From CAYGZC01 sp964354225 (lineage in GTDB: Bacteria; Bacteroidota; Ignavibacteria; UBA10030; SZUA-254): 18,543 bases of DNA. Position numbers and translations under genes: made by a program. The DNA is taken from positions 1-18,543 of the forward strand of contig CAYGZC010000211.1 of assembly GCA_964354225.1 (NCBI GenBank), given 5' to 3'. This document shows, piece by piece, positions 1-7,090 of this stretch. Below the pieces are notes generated by a model. The model was given only the letters and a program-made list of their open reading frames with translations, made no database searches and was not told where the DNA came from. Position 1 is the first letter of the stretch, and each line of letters begins with the position of its first letter.

Positions 1-49
1 CAACTGTAAGCTTAAATTCTTTTGTGAACTTTCTCCTTGCTTCTAACAT
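1..49 (-). CDS. IS3-family transposase OrfA, N-terminal 16 residues (runs off window)
   Basis: The minus strand from the ATG at 49 reads MLEARRKFTKEFKLTV. This is the usual opening of IS3-family OrfA proteins (HTH_Tnp_1), an R-R-K-[FY]-[ST]-x-E-F-K pattern leading into a helix-turn-helix. A ribosome site of the AAAGGA type lies about 8 nt upstream. The ATG itself lies in the stem of an 8-bp inverted repeat (47-54 with 118-125), which could hide it in transcripts that enter from outside. Only 16 codons are visible, so the family call rests on a short motif plus context (interrupted gene, abrupt edge). Confidence 0.65.
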   Translation of the reverse strand, partial: MLEARRKFTKEFKLTV

Positions 50-177
50 GAGACGTATCCTTTCTCCGAGCGTGACACTCGGACATGGTGGTCTCACCTT
101 AAATACTTATTTTCTTTGTCTCATGCAAGGGGTGCAGTCCAATGTCCCGATTTTTTTTGTCGGGACAGAGGGGGTCA
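1..177 (-). mobile_element. End of an IS3-like insertion sequence
   Basis: Homology to the restriction-modification gene stops abruptly at codon 595 (minus strand). The next bases begin TGACCCCC, consistent with the 5'-TG terminus of IS3-family elements. About 130 bp inside this edge an ORF starts that resembles an IS3 OrfA transposase. Between them are three perfect inverted repeats: 144-150 with 160-166, 47-54 with 118-125, and 65-70 with 78-83. The rest of the element, its other end and any target duplication lie beyond position 1. The exact terminus (177) is inferred from where homology ends, not from a visible pair of inverted repeats. Confidence 0.65.
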
Positions 178-657
178 TAATCTCAGGAAACGCGTCTTCA
201 AAGTTCATCGGCTTCAGTGTGTGCTCGGTTTCATCGTCGAAGAGCTTGCTGTCTAAAATATCGCGACCAATGAGCGAGTTGCCGCATACAATGTTGCGTC
301 TCAAGTCGGGAAGCATCCGCTCTTTCAGCAAACTGAACTGGTACGCATCGTTCATTGTTACATCTTCCATCAGCTTCAGGTAAAGCGAAAGCTGTGTTAC
401 CTCCGTTGCCTGAAAATCAATGTCAACACCGTAGATGTTGTTCACCAAAATCTCCTGTCGCTTCTTATGCGAGAGAACTATCTTACCCTCACGCGTTTCG
501 GTGTCGCCCTTCTTCGCCTTCTCAGGAAACTCGTTGTAATAGCGCGTGTGGTAATCGAGCAACTGGTTATAAACTTCAAGTAGGAACGAGCCTGAGCCGC
601 AGGCGATGTCGATAATCTTCAGCTTTGCCACCTCGGCAGGAGTGAGTTTAAACAGAG

Positions 658-730
658 CGTCATGCTGAACTTGGTTCAGCATCTGATCTTTGCCAACAGG
701 TTCAGATTCCGAAACAAGTTCGGAATGACG
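658..730. repeat. Palindromic repeat inserted in frame in the R-M gene (HSELVSES...MLNQVQHD type)
   Basis: Outer arms CGTCAT (658-663) and ATGACG (725-730) enclose two hairpins. ATGCTGAAC (662-670) pairs with GTTCAGCAT (674-682) around a 3-nt loop. ATTCCGAA (706-713) pairs with TTCGGAAT (719-726) around a 5-nt loop. Translated in the host frame it gives RHSELVSESEPV...MLNQVQHDA, a peptide I recognise as the product of a dispersed palindromic repeat seen in unrelated proteins of many genomes. It lies in a linker just before methylase motif I and keeps the frame open. Confidence 0.8.
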
Positions 731-1114
731 GGTTGTTTCTTTTTGTGGGTCATCATACAGCATCTTCCCAACCGTCTCACTTACAATGTACCGCACAATA
801 TACTCAGGCGTATAATACACACCGCCCGCTTTGCGAACCTCAGGTTTCTCCACAACCTTCGCACGTTTATCGGTTGTTGTAACTATCTTGCCGAGGAACC
901 GCTCGTAAATACTACCGAGAATAGAAATGGGAATTGTGTTGAAGTCATACGGCGATGTCGGGTCGGAAAGTTCTCCGCATATTTCCCCAAACATTTTATC
1001 ATCGGGTGCAACAAAAGTTGAACCATCAATTACCGGATGCTGTTTGAAAACAAGCCCATTGTACTTCGGCTCCATGCTTCTGCACAAAGCAAGGAATTTC
1101 TCCCACGCCGACGA

Positions 1115-1150
1115 TTCCTTCCCCTTACCAAGGGGAAGGTTAGGATGGGG
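1115..1150. repeat. Second in-frame palindromic repeat (PHPNLPLGKGKE type)
   Basis: CCTTCCCCTT (1117-1126) and AAGGGGAAGG (1130-1139) form a perfect 10-bp stem with a 3-nt loop, followed by TTAGGATGGGG. In the host frame it reads RPHPNLPLGKGKE, the peptide of another widespread dispersed repeat, unrelated in sequence to the one at 658-730. It lies between the nuclease and methylase parts of the R-M protein (residues 270-282), where related proteins would be expected to have a variable linker. Confidence 0.7.
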
Positions 1151-2032
1151 TCGAAAACTTGCAATCGATTGCTCTTCAATCCCTTTATCTTCGAGGAATC
1201 GGATAAAGACAAGCCGGTCGAGTGTGCGCTGTACAGCTTCGGTTAGCGTCTCACCGTCAAGATGTGGGTTCTTATTTTTGAAAGCATGTGCAAGCGTATC
1301 GCGGTACCCGTCGAGCAGTTCCAAGAAAGCTTCATCTACCTGCTGGTATTTTCCCCGAACGATTCCTTTCTTTGCCGCTTTGCCGCGCGGTTTGGGAAGT
1401 GTCTCAACAAATTTCTCTAACGAGCCGCCTGCAACGGCATCTCGACCGAAAAGGTAAAAAATCTTTTTGAAGATTTCCTCATCTGTGTATTGACTGTAAT
1501 GGAATGTTTCAATCTTGTAGTTGAGCGCATTTTTTATGTCCGGTTTGTAGCGGCAGTCGAGGATGTGAAATTCTTCAAAGTCGGTGAGTATGGCAATTGG
1601 CGTTGTCTTGTTCCATCCGTAGCGTACGGTTTGATAGTAATAATTCGGATTGGCAAGGTCGTGCGCTGGTTTCTTCGCCTCGACGAAGAACTTCACATCG
1701 CGGAAGTTTGGCGCGATAAAGAACGCATAATCGGCGCGGCGCTGTGTCCCTTCCGTTCGCATCCTGTTCTCGATCTTTACCTCCTGCTCGTACGGATTCT
1801 TCTGCCGTTGGTGACTTACATCCCACCCCAGCGCAGTGAAGAACTTATCTATGAAGTCTTGCCGCACCTGCGATTCCTGATACGTCGGCGCTAAATACGC
1901 TTTCTCGTGTTCACGAAAATCGTTCACAAGCTGACGGACAAGCTCTAAAGATTTTTCCATTCAATTCACCCAAAAAATTACTTCGCTCAATTTACAAATC
2001 TATATCGAAGCAATCAAGTAAAAATAATCAAC

Positions 2033-2107
2033 AAAAAACCCATCCCCGGGTTGTGATTGCCGTGGGAGGGCCAGCATATCACGTGGGATCCCGGAGACAG
2101 GTTTTTT
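2033..2107. other. Nested triple-stem structure upstream of the R-M gene
   Basis: Three nested perfect inverted repeats share one centre: AAAAAACC (2033-2040) with GGTTTTTT (2100-2107), CCGGG (2046-2050) with CCCGG (2090-2094), and GTGAT (2053-2057) with ATCAC (2078-2082). The interior is much richer in G+C than the flanks. The U-rich outer arm could act as a terminator on either strand. I do not recognise it as a known structured RNA. It may be a small RNA, a terminator or a mobile-element remnant. Confidence 0.45.
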
Positions 2108-2212
2108 CATTACTGCCTAAGCTATCAAAAAATACATCATAAAAAAGTTATTTCCAACTTGACTTAGAAAAGTCATTGAAGAAGTCGGAGGTTATTCTTT
2201 TTAAGGCAGATC

Positions 2213-2256
2213 AAAGTGCGACTCATCCCGCTTCGCGGGAAAGTGAGTCGCACTTT
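2213..2256 (-). terminator. Long hairpin after the small T9SS-sorted protein gene
   Basis: A perfect 13-bp stem, AAAGTGCGACTCA (2213-2225) with TGAGTCGCACTTT (2244-2256), has a second 6-bp stem at its tip (TCCCGC-TTC-GCGGGA, 2226-2240). It begins 5 bp past the stop codon of the gene ending at 2262, the place for a terminator. It lacks a long U tract, so a repeat element is an alternative. Confidence 0.55.
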
Positions 2257-2261
2257 CGATA

Positions 2262-2981
2262 TTACTTGAGTATCAGCATCTTCTTCACATCAGTAAAAGA
2301 ACCTGCATTTAATTTATAAGTGTATATTCCACTCGGCAAGTTGCGAGCATCGAATTGAACATTGTATGCTCCTGCTTGTTTCACCTCATCCAATAACCTT
2401 GCCACTTCCCTGCCCAATACATCGTACACTATCAACGTTACCCAACTTTCAATCGGCAGCTGATATCGAATAATTGTAATTGAATTGAATGGGTTGGGAT
2501 AGTTTTGCTCAAGCTTAGTATTCTCGGGTATATTATTTTGTTTATCTTTAACCTTTACTGGTGGATCATAACAAGCGCTTTGATAAGATTTTGCTGCAAA
2601 CATCGAACCACTTCCTCCGTATGTAAACGATGTTGAGTCAATGAAATAAAGCGAATCAGGTGTGTGACCATGATCGAAAATTTTATATTCCCTATATATC
2701 AAGACACGGTAAAGTCCCTGGCTAATGCCAATCAGTGTCGCACACAAATCAAAATTACACATACAGCGACAATAACTAGTGGATGTATCTTTTTCGATGA
2801 CTGTAATGGAATCGTTGACAATAGTTATCTCATGAATGAATGCAACACAGCAGTTCTCCTCAACCCCAACGTTCCATACTTTGACGGTGTCGTTGATTAT
2901 CTGCACATAGACTGAGTCCTTTCCTGCGAATGCTAATGTACAGCAATGTATAATTATAAAAAGACAAAATAGTTTCTTCAT
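2262..2981 (-). CDS. Secreted cysteine-rich protein with T9SS type A sorting domain
   Basis: A protein of 239 residues with a signal peptide (1-19, cut after CTLAFA), a ~135-residue body of unknown function and a C-terminal T9SS type A sorting domain. That domain starts at LEQNYPNPFN (157-166) and continues VTLIVYDVLGREV...LPSGIYTYKL to a basic end. It should be exported by Sec and then passed through the type IX machinery to the surface or medium. The mature body has seven cysteines, five clustered as CC (44-45) and CRCMC (71-75), suggesting disulfides or metal binding. I chose the ATG at 2981 because GGAGG (2987-2991) sits 5 nt upstream. The in-frame ATG at 2993 overlaps that ribosome site. 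The next gene upstream ends with the same kind of sorting domain. Confidence 0.85.
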   Translation of the reverse strand: MKKLFCLFIIIHCCTLAFAGKDSVYVQIINDTVKVWNVGVEENCCVAFIHEITIVNDSITVIEKDTSTSYCRCMCNFDLCATLIGISQGLYRVLIYREYKIFDHGHTPDSLYFIDSTSFTYGGSGSMFAAKSYQSACYDPPVKVKDKQNNIPENTKLEQNYPNPFNSITIIRYQLPIESWVTLIVYDVLGREVARLLDEVKQAGAYNVQFDARNLPSGIYTYKLNAGSFTDVKKMLILK

Positions 2982-3100
2982 GTTAACCTCCATTCGTTAT
3001 TCAATGAATTTCACACTTGATATTACTAAAGCCTACATTTAATTTTATAAATTTTGTTTGTGATTGATTTAATTAATTTCATACGTTGTTTATAAAATGA
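2982..3100. other. AT-rich gap between the two T9SS-protein genes
   Basis: Apart from the ribosome site at 2987-2991 and the hairpin at 3101-3137, this stretch is AT-rich and holds no gene. It must contain the promoter of the small secreted protein if that gene is transcribed on its own, but no convincing -35/-10 pair stands out. Confidence 0.4.
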
Positions 3101-3137
3101 CAAAGGACAGTCAATATTCATCTTCAACTGTCCTTTG
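3101..3137 (-). terminator. Rho-independent terminator of the large modular protein gene
   Basis: CAAAGGACAG (3101-3110) pairs perfectly with CTGTCCTTTG (3128-3137) around a 17-nt loop. It lies 43 bp past the stop codon at 3180. Read on the minus strand, the stem is followed by TCATTTTAT, a short U-rich tail. Confidence 0.7.
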
Positions 3138-3179
3138 CCGTTTTCACACTAATGTTCTATTATTATATCACTCTTATAC

Positions 3180-6100
3180 TCACCTTAATAGCACCATCTT
3201 CTTAAATTGTGTAAATGAGCCAGCAGTGATCTGATAAGTATATATACCGCTTGGTAGTTTACTCGCATCAAATTCAACAGACTTGTATCCCGCATTCTGA
3301 TATCCATCAACAAGTGTCGCCACTTCCTGCCCAAGCACGTTATGCACCTTCAATGTTACCCAGCTATCAGTGGGTAGCGAATAACGAATAATCGTATTTG
3401 GATTGAATGGATTAGGATAATTCTGCTCAAGCGCAAACTGATTTGGTATTATGTATTTCAGATTTTTCATTCCCAAATCTGGCGGTGATGGAGGAAGCTC
3501 ATCGGTCGGTATTATCTTAATTTTCGCCGATGCGGTAAGTGCTCCTAAAGAAAAAAGCACTAGCTTACCTCCGGCACTAGCCCTCACCCAATATGCCTTG
3601 CCGGGGAAAATTGTATCAACAATTTGATAAGTAGAACCATCATATCCAAAGAAATCGGAGGTAACAATACCATCCGGTATCGAGAATATATCGCAAGTAC
3701 ACACTGGTGCTGATGCTGAGCCAATCATATTCCAACCTGCAACGACATCAACCGTTTCAGGATCACACCAATAGCCGGTCATGTGTACATGACTGGTATC
3801 GTCGAACTTAAACCAGTAGCCCGGTCCAACATCAAGCGTTTCTTTTGAAATATAACTCCCGTCGTATGTAAATGCGTCCGAGACCGCCGTTGGGAATAGC
3901 ACGACTTTCCTGAAATCATTTACCTTAAGCGGAACTGAAAGCATATTCCATCCACCATCGAAATTGATAGTTAATGAGTCAAGAGGTGGACCGAATGATA
4001 CCTTTGTCGTTGGCACCAAGAGAAGATCACTGTTTAGCACAGTCAACAAATGCGCGCCAAACTGGTCAACTGTATTCACAGGTAACTGGAACACTCGCTT
4101 TGGTGTAATCTCATACGCCACATAGTGAGTCACAGTGTCGAACATTTGCTCCATGTTTTTCATCGCCGGTGTGAGGAAATACTTGGGTTTGAGAATATCG
4201 ATATGATCCCCCAACCCCATATAGTCATCGAATTGATCCCACAGCCAAATTGGGCTTGGGAACTCCACAGGATCCATTATCCGATATGCTTTGTAATGGT
4301 CTAAGCTCTCAGGCGGAGCGTGTCCGTTCCACAGCTTTTGGGTAGGAACTAACAAATAGTTTACGGAATCAATATTAACTGATTTTGATTCGAATTGATT
4401 GACGTATTCGACCGTTAGAAATGTATTCTTTCCTTCTGCTCGATACCATGTTAGATGATTATTCGGCTTCGTGATTTTAAATGTGTCGATCCCATGAATC
4501 TTCTTAACTGGATTCGAGAGGAAATCAATCCCAATCAATTGAAGGCTGTCAGTCATAAACTGGTCTTGAACTCTGACCTCTCTATCGAACTGTTGTGGTA
4601 CGATCCTCCAGCTCTTGTAATGATTCTTGCTAATATCGGGTGGTTGTACCTGGCAGTTGCCGAAATCGATCCCAGTTATATTCTGTCTCGAAGATAACGT
4701 CACGGTGTACGTGCCGGGCGGCGGTGGCATACTCTGTGTCCAACCGGGTTGAAGAACTTCGCTCACGGTGTAGATGCCCGGTGGCAATCCGTTGAAGCAG
4801 TACGCTCCACCAGGACCTGTGACCATAGCGCCGGGTACAGGACCTGCCAAGTTGATGGTCCAACCAACCAGTCCAGGTTCACCCTGATCCCACTGACCAT
4901 CACAATCGAGGTCATTAAATTTGCTACCGCAGATAGAACCGGTCGAGTAGTTGCCGAAATCTTTTCCGACAACATCTTGACCCGCAAGCAAGTTAATAAC
5001 GTGCGTACCGGGAGGAATCGGAGCCGGAGCTGTTTGTGTCCAACCCGCCTGTAAAACTTCGCTCACCGTATAATTACCGGCAGGCAAGTTGATGAAACTG
5101 TATGCACCACCCACGCCGGTGACCGTCACACCAGGGACAGGCCCTGCGAGGTTTATGGTCCATCCAGGCAATCCCGGTTCGCCAGGATCCAGAATACCGT
5201 CACCGTCGAGGTCTTCAAACTTTATCCCATCGATCGAACCTAACGTATCAGTTGAAAAATAAGATAGCTTCCTGGTAGGCACAAGAACGTAGTTGCTTGT
5301 TAGAACATATAGCTGATGTTGTCCGAACTGGTCAATGGTGGTGTAATCTACTGTCGAGTAGTGCCCCATGGGAAATATCTCATATGCCACATAGTGGGTG
5401 ACCGAATCGTACAACACCGGTAGTTCGTTGTTCTTGATTGTCGGAGTCAGGAAGAAGCGTGGTATGAGCGAGTCGATGAACTCACTCGATCCAAAGAGAA
5501 CGTCGATCTGATCCTGCAACACAACCGGATCCTTGAATCCTTTGCCGTCAGTGATACTGTATGCCTTGTAGTGATCCAGACTGTCCGGTGGTGCGTGTGG
5601 GAGCTTCTGCGTAGGCAGTAGCAGATATCGAACCGAGTCTATCGAAACGGCGGTCGACTCGAACTGGTTTTTGTACGTGACATTCAGATAGGCAGGTTTG
5701 CCTTCTGCTTGATACCAGGTGAGGTGATCGGAACTGTCCACGATATTGAAGATGGATGTTCCGTGAATCTTCTTGACAGGATTCGACAGGTAGTCGATTC
5801 CGGTCAGCTGCAACATGTCTGTCATGAACTGATCTTGTGCTTTGACAGTTGTTAAGAAGCTCTCGCGTGCAGTTCTCCATGTCTTGAAGTGGTTCTTACC
5901 AGTATCAGGAGGAGTAGGAGGTGTTGGAAGATACTTTTCACTTGGCACCAATAAGAACATACTGTTCATAATTGTCAAATAATGTTCACCAAACTGATCA
6001 TGGGTCATGTATTCCCAAAAGGGCGGAGAGATCATTCTCGGTGGAAAAATCTGATAAGCCACGTAGTGAGTAACAGGATCGTACAATTGTGATTCCATAT

Positions 6101-6701
6101 TTTTCACCGCAGGAGTAAGAAAGAAAGTTGGTACAAGAGAATCTATATTCTCAGGTATTCCGTAACGAATGTCGAATTGATCCTCCAGCATAATCGGATC
6201 ATGGAATCCTGTGCCGTCTGTGATGCGGTATGCCTTGTAGTGATCTAAGCCCAGAGGTGGATCATGAGGATACTTCTGCGTCGGAACCAGTAAAAACTCC
6301 ACTTGACTTATGGAAACCGCGGTAGACTCAAATTGATTTTTATAGGAAAGGTTAATTGATGTATCCCTACCTGTCGCTCGATACCAAGTCAAGTGATGAT
6401 CAGGGTTAATGATCGGAAAGGGTTGACTTCCATGAACTTTCAAGGTTGGATTTGATAGAAATTCAACCCCAAGCAACATAAGCGAATCTTGCATGAACTG
6501 ATCCTGAACTAAGACACGTTTCTGAAATGTTTGTGGTTGAACCATCCATGTTTTATAGTGATTCTGATTAGCTCCAACTTGAGCAAATAACAATTGTGGA
6601 ATAATAACAACTCCTATCATCAACAACCAAAAGAATATTCTTATTAAGTCTTTCGGATTCATGATGAAGGAACGAAATAAAAAAGTTATAGAGTGTTTCA
6701 T
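3180..6701 (-). CDS. Large secreted modular repeat protein with SdrD-B-like and T9SS sorting domains
   Basis: 1173 residues. A signal peptide covers 1-40 (cut near LLFA-QVG). Three ~210-residue blocks (47-257, 270-479, 693-900) each contain four modules of ~50 residues with the pattern H-x3-[WY]...[DN]-Q-[FI]...[LF]-[LST]-x-P. The lead His residues are at 48, 103, 154, 212; 271, 326, 377, 436; 694, 749, 802, 859. Between blocks two and three lie two SdrD-B-like domains (488-584, 589-683), each with an acidic D-x-D-x-D-G-type loop likely to bind calcium. A domain with paired GWNM motifs (916-1050) and a T9SS sorting domain (1090-1173, LEQNYPNPFNP) follow. It should be a surface or released protein. 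The modules resemble the HYK...DQF repeats of uncharacterised bacterial proteins (DUF7450-like); no function is known to me. GGAGG at 6706-6710 fixes the start at 6701. Confidence 0.85.
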   Translation of the reverse strand: MKHSITFLFRSFIMNPKDLIRIFFWLLMIGVVIIPQLLFAQVGANQNHYKTWMVQPQTFQKRVLVQDQFMQDSLMLLGVEFLSNPTLKVHGSQPFPIINPDHHLTWYRATGRDTSINLSYKNQFESTAVSISQVEFLLVPTQKYPHDPPLGLDHYKAYRITDGTGFHDPIMLEDQFDIRYGIPENIDSLVPTFFLTPAVKNMESQLYDPVTHYVAYQIFPPRMISPPFWEYMTHDQFGEHYLTIMNSMFLLVPSEKYLPTPPTPPDTGKNHFKTWRTARESFLTTVKAQDQFMTDMLQLTGIDYLSNPVKKIHGTSIFNIVDSSDHLTWYQAEGKPAYLNVTYKNQFESTAVSIDSVRYLLLPTQKLPHAPPDSLDHYKAYSITDGKGFKDPVVLQDQIDVLFGSSEFIDSLIPRFFLTPTIKNNELPVLYDSVTHYVAYEIFPMGHYSTVDYTTIDQFGQHQLYVLTSNYVLVPTRKLSYFSTDTLGSIDGIKFEDLDGDGILDPGEPGLPGWTINLAGPVPGVTVTGVGGAYSFINLPAGNYTVSEVLQAGWTQTAPAPIPPGTHVINLLAGQDVVGKDFGNYSTGSICGSKFNDLDCDGQWDQGEPGLVGWTINLAGPVPGAMVTGPGGAYCFNGLPPGIYTVSEVLQPGWTQSMPPPPGTYTVTLSSRQNITGIDFGNCQVQPPDISKNHYKSWRIVPQQFDREVRVQDQFMTDSLQLIGIDFLSNPVKKIHGIDTFKITKPNNHLTWYRAEGKNTFLTVEYVNQFESKSVNIDSVNYLLVPTQKLWNGHAPPESLDHYKAYRIMDPVEFPSPIWLWDQFDDYMGLGDHIDILKPKYFLTPAMKNMEQMFDTVTHYVAYEITPKRVFQLPVNTVDQFGAHLLTVLNSDLLLVPTTKVSFGPPLDSLTINFDGGWNMLSVPLKVNDFRKVVLFPTAVSDAFTYDGSYISKETLDVGPGYWFKFDDTSHVHMTGYWCDPETVDVVAGWNMIGSASAPVCTCDIFSIPDGIVTSDFFGYDGSTYQIVDTIFPGKAYWVRASAGGKLVLFSLGALTASAKIKIIPTDELPPSPPDLGMKNLKYIIPNQFALEQNYPNPFNPNTIIRYSLPTDSWVTLKVHNVLGQEVATLVDGYQNAGYKSVEFDASKLPSGIYTYQITAGSFTQFKKMVLLR
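4653..5240 (-). repeat. Tandem duplicated SdrD-B-like domain inside the large protein
   Basis: Codons 488-584 (4950-5240) and 589-683 (4653-4937) encode two similar copies that share runs such as GWTINLAGPVPG and YTVSEVLQ-x-GWTQ. Each begins with a calcium-loop-like stretch (DLDGDGILDPGEPG and DLDCDGQWDQGEPG). They are much closer to each other than the flanking modules are to one another, suggesting a more recent duplication. Confidence 0.75.
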
Positions 6702-6930
6702 ATAACCTCCATTGTTTATTAATTGTGAATTAGTTTTACTTATAAACTGCAAATCATGGAAAGGCAAAACCGGCGGTGGATACCGCTGATTCTCTGATTC
6801 ATTGTTGGTATGGAAGCGTACCATAGGAACCACTATATCCCCAAGCGCTTCCATGTCTGATTCTTCTGAATCACCAAACGCACACAAGGCAAACCGCCTT
6901 ATTCACATTTCCAATACGAATTCTTGACTA
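6702..6930 (-). promoter_or_regulatory. Long structured 5' leader of the large secreted protein
   Basis: The promoter at 6936-6964 implies a leader of about 228 nt. It contains four perfect hairpins: AAGGC/GCCTT (6886-6890, 6896-6900), GATTC/GAATC (6859-6863, 6868-6872), a 9-bp stem ATGGAAGCG/CGCTTCCAT (6810-6818, 6846-6854) and GCGGT/ACCGC (6773-6777, 6782-6786). A shorter ATAG/CTAT hairpin can form inside the 9-bp stem. The main reading frame stays open upstream to a TTG at 6887, but that frame lacks a ribosome site and would bury the signal peptide. The pattern fits a cis-regulatory RNA of unknown type. Confidence 0.5.
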
Positions 6931-6935
6931 TGATA

Positions 6936-6964
6936 ATTATAACCGATTTAAATGGAAAAGTCAA
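6936..6964 (-). promoter_or_regulatory. Sigma-70 promoter of the large secreted protein
   Basis: On the minus strand TTGACT (6959-6964) and TATAAT (6936-6941) are separated by exactly 17 bp, an almost perfect housekeeping promoter. Transcription should start near 6929. Confidence 0.8.
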
Positions 6965-7025
6965 GAAAAGAAAGGAAAAAATAGCAAAATAAATTGATGA
7001 AATATTGAAGGAATTTTGATGTCTG

Positions 7026-7050
7026 TATCTTATTTTATTACAATAAGATA
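7026..7050 (-). terminator. AT-rich hairpin downstream of the HIT gene
   Basis: TATCTTATT (7026-7034) and AATAAGATA (7042-7050) form a perfect 9-bp, AT-rich stem with a 7-nt loop, 41 bp past the HIT stop codon. There is no U tract after it, so its role as terminator is uncertain. Confidence 0.35.
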
Positions 7051-7090
7051 GGGGGATAACTTTTGGGGGATGTTGCGCTTGCCTCCCGAA

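Larger units (their letters stand above)
107..1960 (-). pseudogene. Type IIG (Eco57I-like) restriction-modification enzyme, truncated by insertion
   Basis: This is the N-terminal 595 residues of a fused restriction endonuclease and N6-adenine methyltransferase. Residues 30-135 form a PD-(D/E)XK nuclease domain with D77, E94 and K96 visible (RADY...FFVEAKKP). Residues 380-570 are an N6-methylase core: GVYYTPEYIVRYIV, then the SAM-binding motif DIACGSGSF (451-459), and IYGVDIDFQATEVTQLSLYL. The protein should continue into the NPPY catalytic motif and a target-recognition domain, giving about 1000 residues. Instead codons 596-617 come from IS-like DNA and end at a stop, so it is almost certainly inactive for methylation. 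Residues 270-282 and 409-434 are encoded by palindromic repeats inserted in frame. The start at 1960 is the first good ATG. Confidence 0.85.

Noticed and set aside
927..1457. 176-codon plus-strand open frame opposite the R-M gene
   Set aside because: It is antisense to a well-supported coding frame, has Ser/Arg/Pro-rich composition typical of an antisense shadow, and lacks recognisable motifs or a ribosome site. The same holds for other open frames opposite EF-G, the nucleotidase, sppA and hsp20.
1961..2032. Promoter for the R-M gene (TTGATT-N17-TAAATT)
   Set aside because: Only four of six bases match in each box, in a very AT-rich stretch where such matches are expected by chance.
6702..6887. 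62-codon N-terminal extension of the large secreted protein
   Set aside because: It would start at TTG without a ribosome site and put a polar stretch before the signal peptide. GGAGG at 6706-6710 and the signal peptide point to the ATG at 6701.
6755..6900. c-di-GMP (GEMM)-like riboswitch on the plus strand, suggested by AAAGGCAAAACC and AAGGCAAACC
   Set aside because: The second conserved half (ACGCAAAGCC) and the linking stems are absent, and no plus-strand gene follows for about 4 kb.
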